DNA of 5,720 nt. Origin: an uncultured Victivallales bacterium. GTDB taxonomy: Bacteria > Verrucomicrobiota > Lentisphaeria > Oligosphaerales > JAFGRS01. The stretch spans positions 1-5,720 of the forward strand of contig CAILKC010000481.1 of NCBI GenBank assembly GCA_903834675.1. Direction: 5' to 3'. The notes under the pieces are model-generated. The model made no database searches, was not told the DNA's origin, and saw nothing but the letters and a program-made list of their open reading frames with translations. Every line of letters starts with the position of its first letter. Position 1 is the stretch's first letter. The translations under genes were made by a program, and so were the position numbers. Positions 4,982 through 5,720 of the stretch are shown here, piece by piece.

Positions 4982-5720
4982 GCCTTCTCGCCGACACCCT
5001 TGCCGCGTTCGCCCGCGCCGCGCCGCGCTTTCTCTTCTTTACCGGTAAGGGCGGCGTCGGCAAGACGACGCTCTCGTGCGCCACGGCGGTGGCCTTGGCA
5101 GACGGTGGCCGATGCGTGTTGTTGATCAGCACGGACCCGGCCTCGAACCTGAATGAGGTGCTGGGCGCTGAGCTCTCCTCCAAACCGTCACGGCTGCCTG
5201 CGGTGCCGACGCTGTGGGCGCTGAACCTGGATCCGGAGACGGCGGCGCGAGAATACCGCGAGCGGGTTGTGGCGCCGTATCGCGCCACCCTGCCCGCGGC
5301 GTTGGTGGCGAGCATCGAGGAACAGTTGTCCGGGGCCTGCACCACCGAGATTGCCGCATTCAACGAGTTTTCCCGCTTCCTCGGTCACGCGGAAGCGACG
5401 GCAGACTACGACCATGTGGTGTTCGACACGGCCCCGACCGGGCATACGCTGCGGCTGCTGCAGTTGCCGGCCGCTTGGAATCAGTTCCTCAACACCAATA
5501 CCAGCGGGACCTCCTGCCTGGGACCCCTGTCGGGACTGCATGAACAGCACGCGCTCTACGTCAAGACGCTGGAATGCCTGGCCGATGCGTCCCGCACCCA
5601 GGTGGCGCTGGTCAGCCGACCCGAGCGCTCCGCCCTGGCCGAAGCCGAGCGCAGCCGCGGCGAACTCGGCGCGCTGGGGTTGCGGAACATCCGGCTGCTG
5701 CTGAACGGCCGCTTCGCCGC
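4978..5720 (+). CDS. arsA: ArsA arsenite-transporting ATPase, N-terminal part (3' end outside the window)
   Basis: ArsA is the cytoplasmic, metalloid-stimulated ATPase that energises arsenite extrusion through ArsB or ACR3 and accepts As(III) from ArsD. The frame stays open to base 5720, so about 247 residues are visible; duplicated ArsA proteins run near 580. Visible motifs are the P-loop GKGGVGKT (residues 23-30), STDPASN (51-57, a nucleotide-linked Asp53), EQLSGACTTEIAAFNEF (115-131) with the metalloid-site Cys121, DTAPTGHT (150-157), and SCLGP (179-183) with Cys180. These match the A1 half of E. coli ArsA, whose metalloid cysteines are 113, 172 and 422. Whether a second half with its own P-loop and third Cys follows cannot be seen. 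The ATG overlapping arsD is chosen because it gives about the same N-terminal length as the E. coli protein. Confidence 0.97.
   Translation, partial: MSLLADTLAAFARAAPRFLFFTGKGGVGKTTLSCATAVALADGGRCVLLISTDPASNLNEVLGAELSSKPSRLPAVPTLWALNLDPETAAREYRERVVAPYRATLPAALVASIEEQLSGACTTEIAAFNEFSRFLGHAEATADYDHVVFDTAPTGHTLRLLQLPAAWNQFLNTNTSGTSCLGPLSGLHEQHALYVKTLECLADASRTQVALVSRPERSALAEAERSRGELGALGLRNIRLLLNGRFA

Noticed and set aside
4902..5363. Minus-strand open frame opposite arsD and arsA
   Set aside because: It overlaps the ArsA P-loop region, which is certain on the + strand; it is an antisense artefact of high GC.

Overview
This GC-rich bacterial window (roughly two thirds G+C by eye) carries an arsenic detoxification locus with every gene on the + strand. 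It holds the 3' half of an ACR3 arsenite exporter, a secreted DUF1573 protein, an ArsR repressor with its own promoter and operator-like dyads, an ArsM arsenite methyltransferase fused to an AhpD/carboxymuconolactone-decarboxylase-like domain, a membrane-anchored cysteine-bearing protein, a CcdA/ArsG-like membrane protein, the ArsD metallochaperone, and the 5' part of the ArsA ATPase. The host cannot be named from the sequence. Gram-negative-style signals, a DUF1573 protein and Ala/Pro-rich low-complexity tails would fit a Verrucomicrobia/Planctomycetes-like or other environmental GC-rich lineage, but this is a weak inference.

Layout: bases 1-1471 look like the end of one transcription unit (acr3, then DUF1573 after a 28-base gap). 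Bases 1472-1599 are the only sizeable non-coding gap. It has no clear terminator but does have a TTGACA -35 box, a plausible -10 box and a cluster of AT-rich inverted repeats just ahead of arsR. From base 1600 to the right edge the genes are packed as one probable operon: arsR and arsM overlap by ATGA, arsM is 25 bases from the membrane cysteine protein, that gene is 13 bases from the ArsG-like gene, which is 27 bases from arsD, and arsD and arsA overlap by ATGA. arsA runs off the window.

How the parts fit: ArsR would release the promoter when it binds As(III). ArsD would hand As(III) to ArsA, which would energise extrusion, with the upstream ACR3 as the likely membrane partner since no arsB is seen. 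ArsM would methylate As(III); its fused CxxC domain may supply reducing equivalents. The membrane cysteine protein and the ArsG/CcdA-like protein form a second membrane module, possibly for organoarsenical export or for moving thiol electrons across the membrane. No arsenate reductase (arsC) is visible in the window. The least ordinary parts are the ArsM-AhpD fusion with its Cys-pair tail, and the membrane protein with a CxxC-less thioredoxin-like domain and a regular Cys-X6-Cys-X6-Cys tail.
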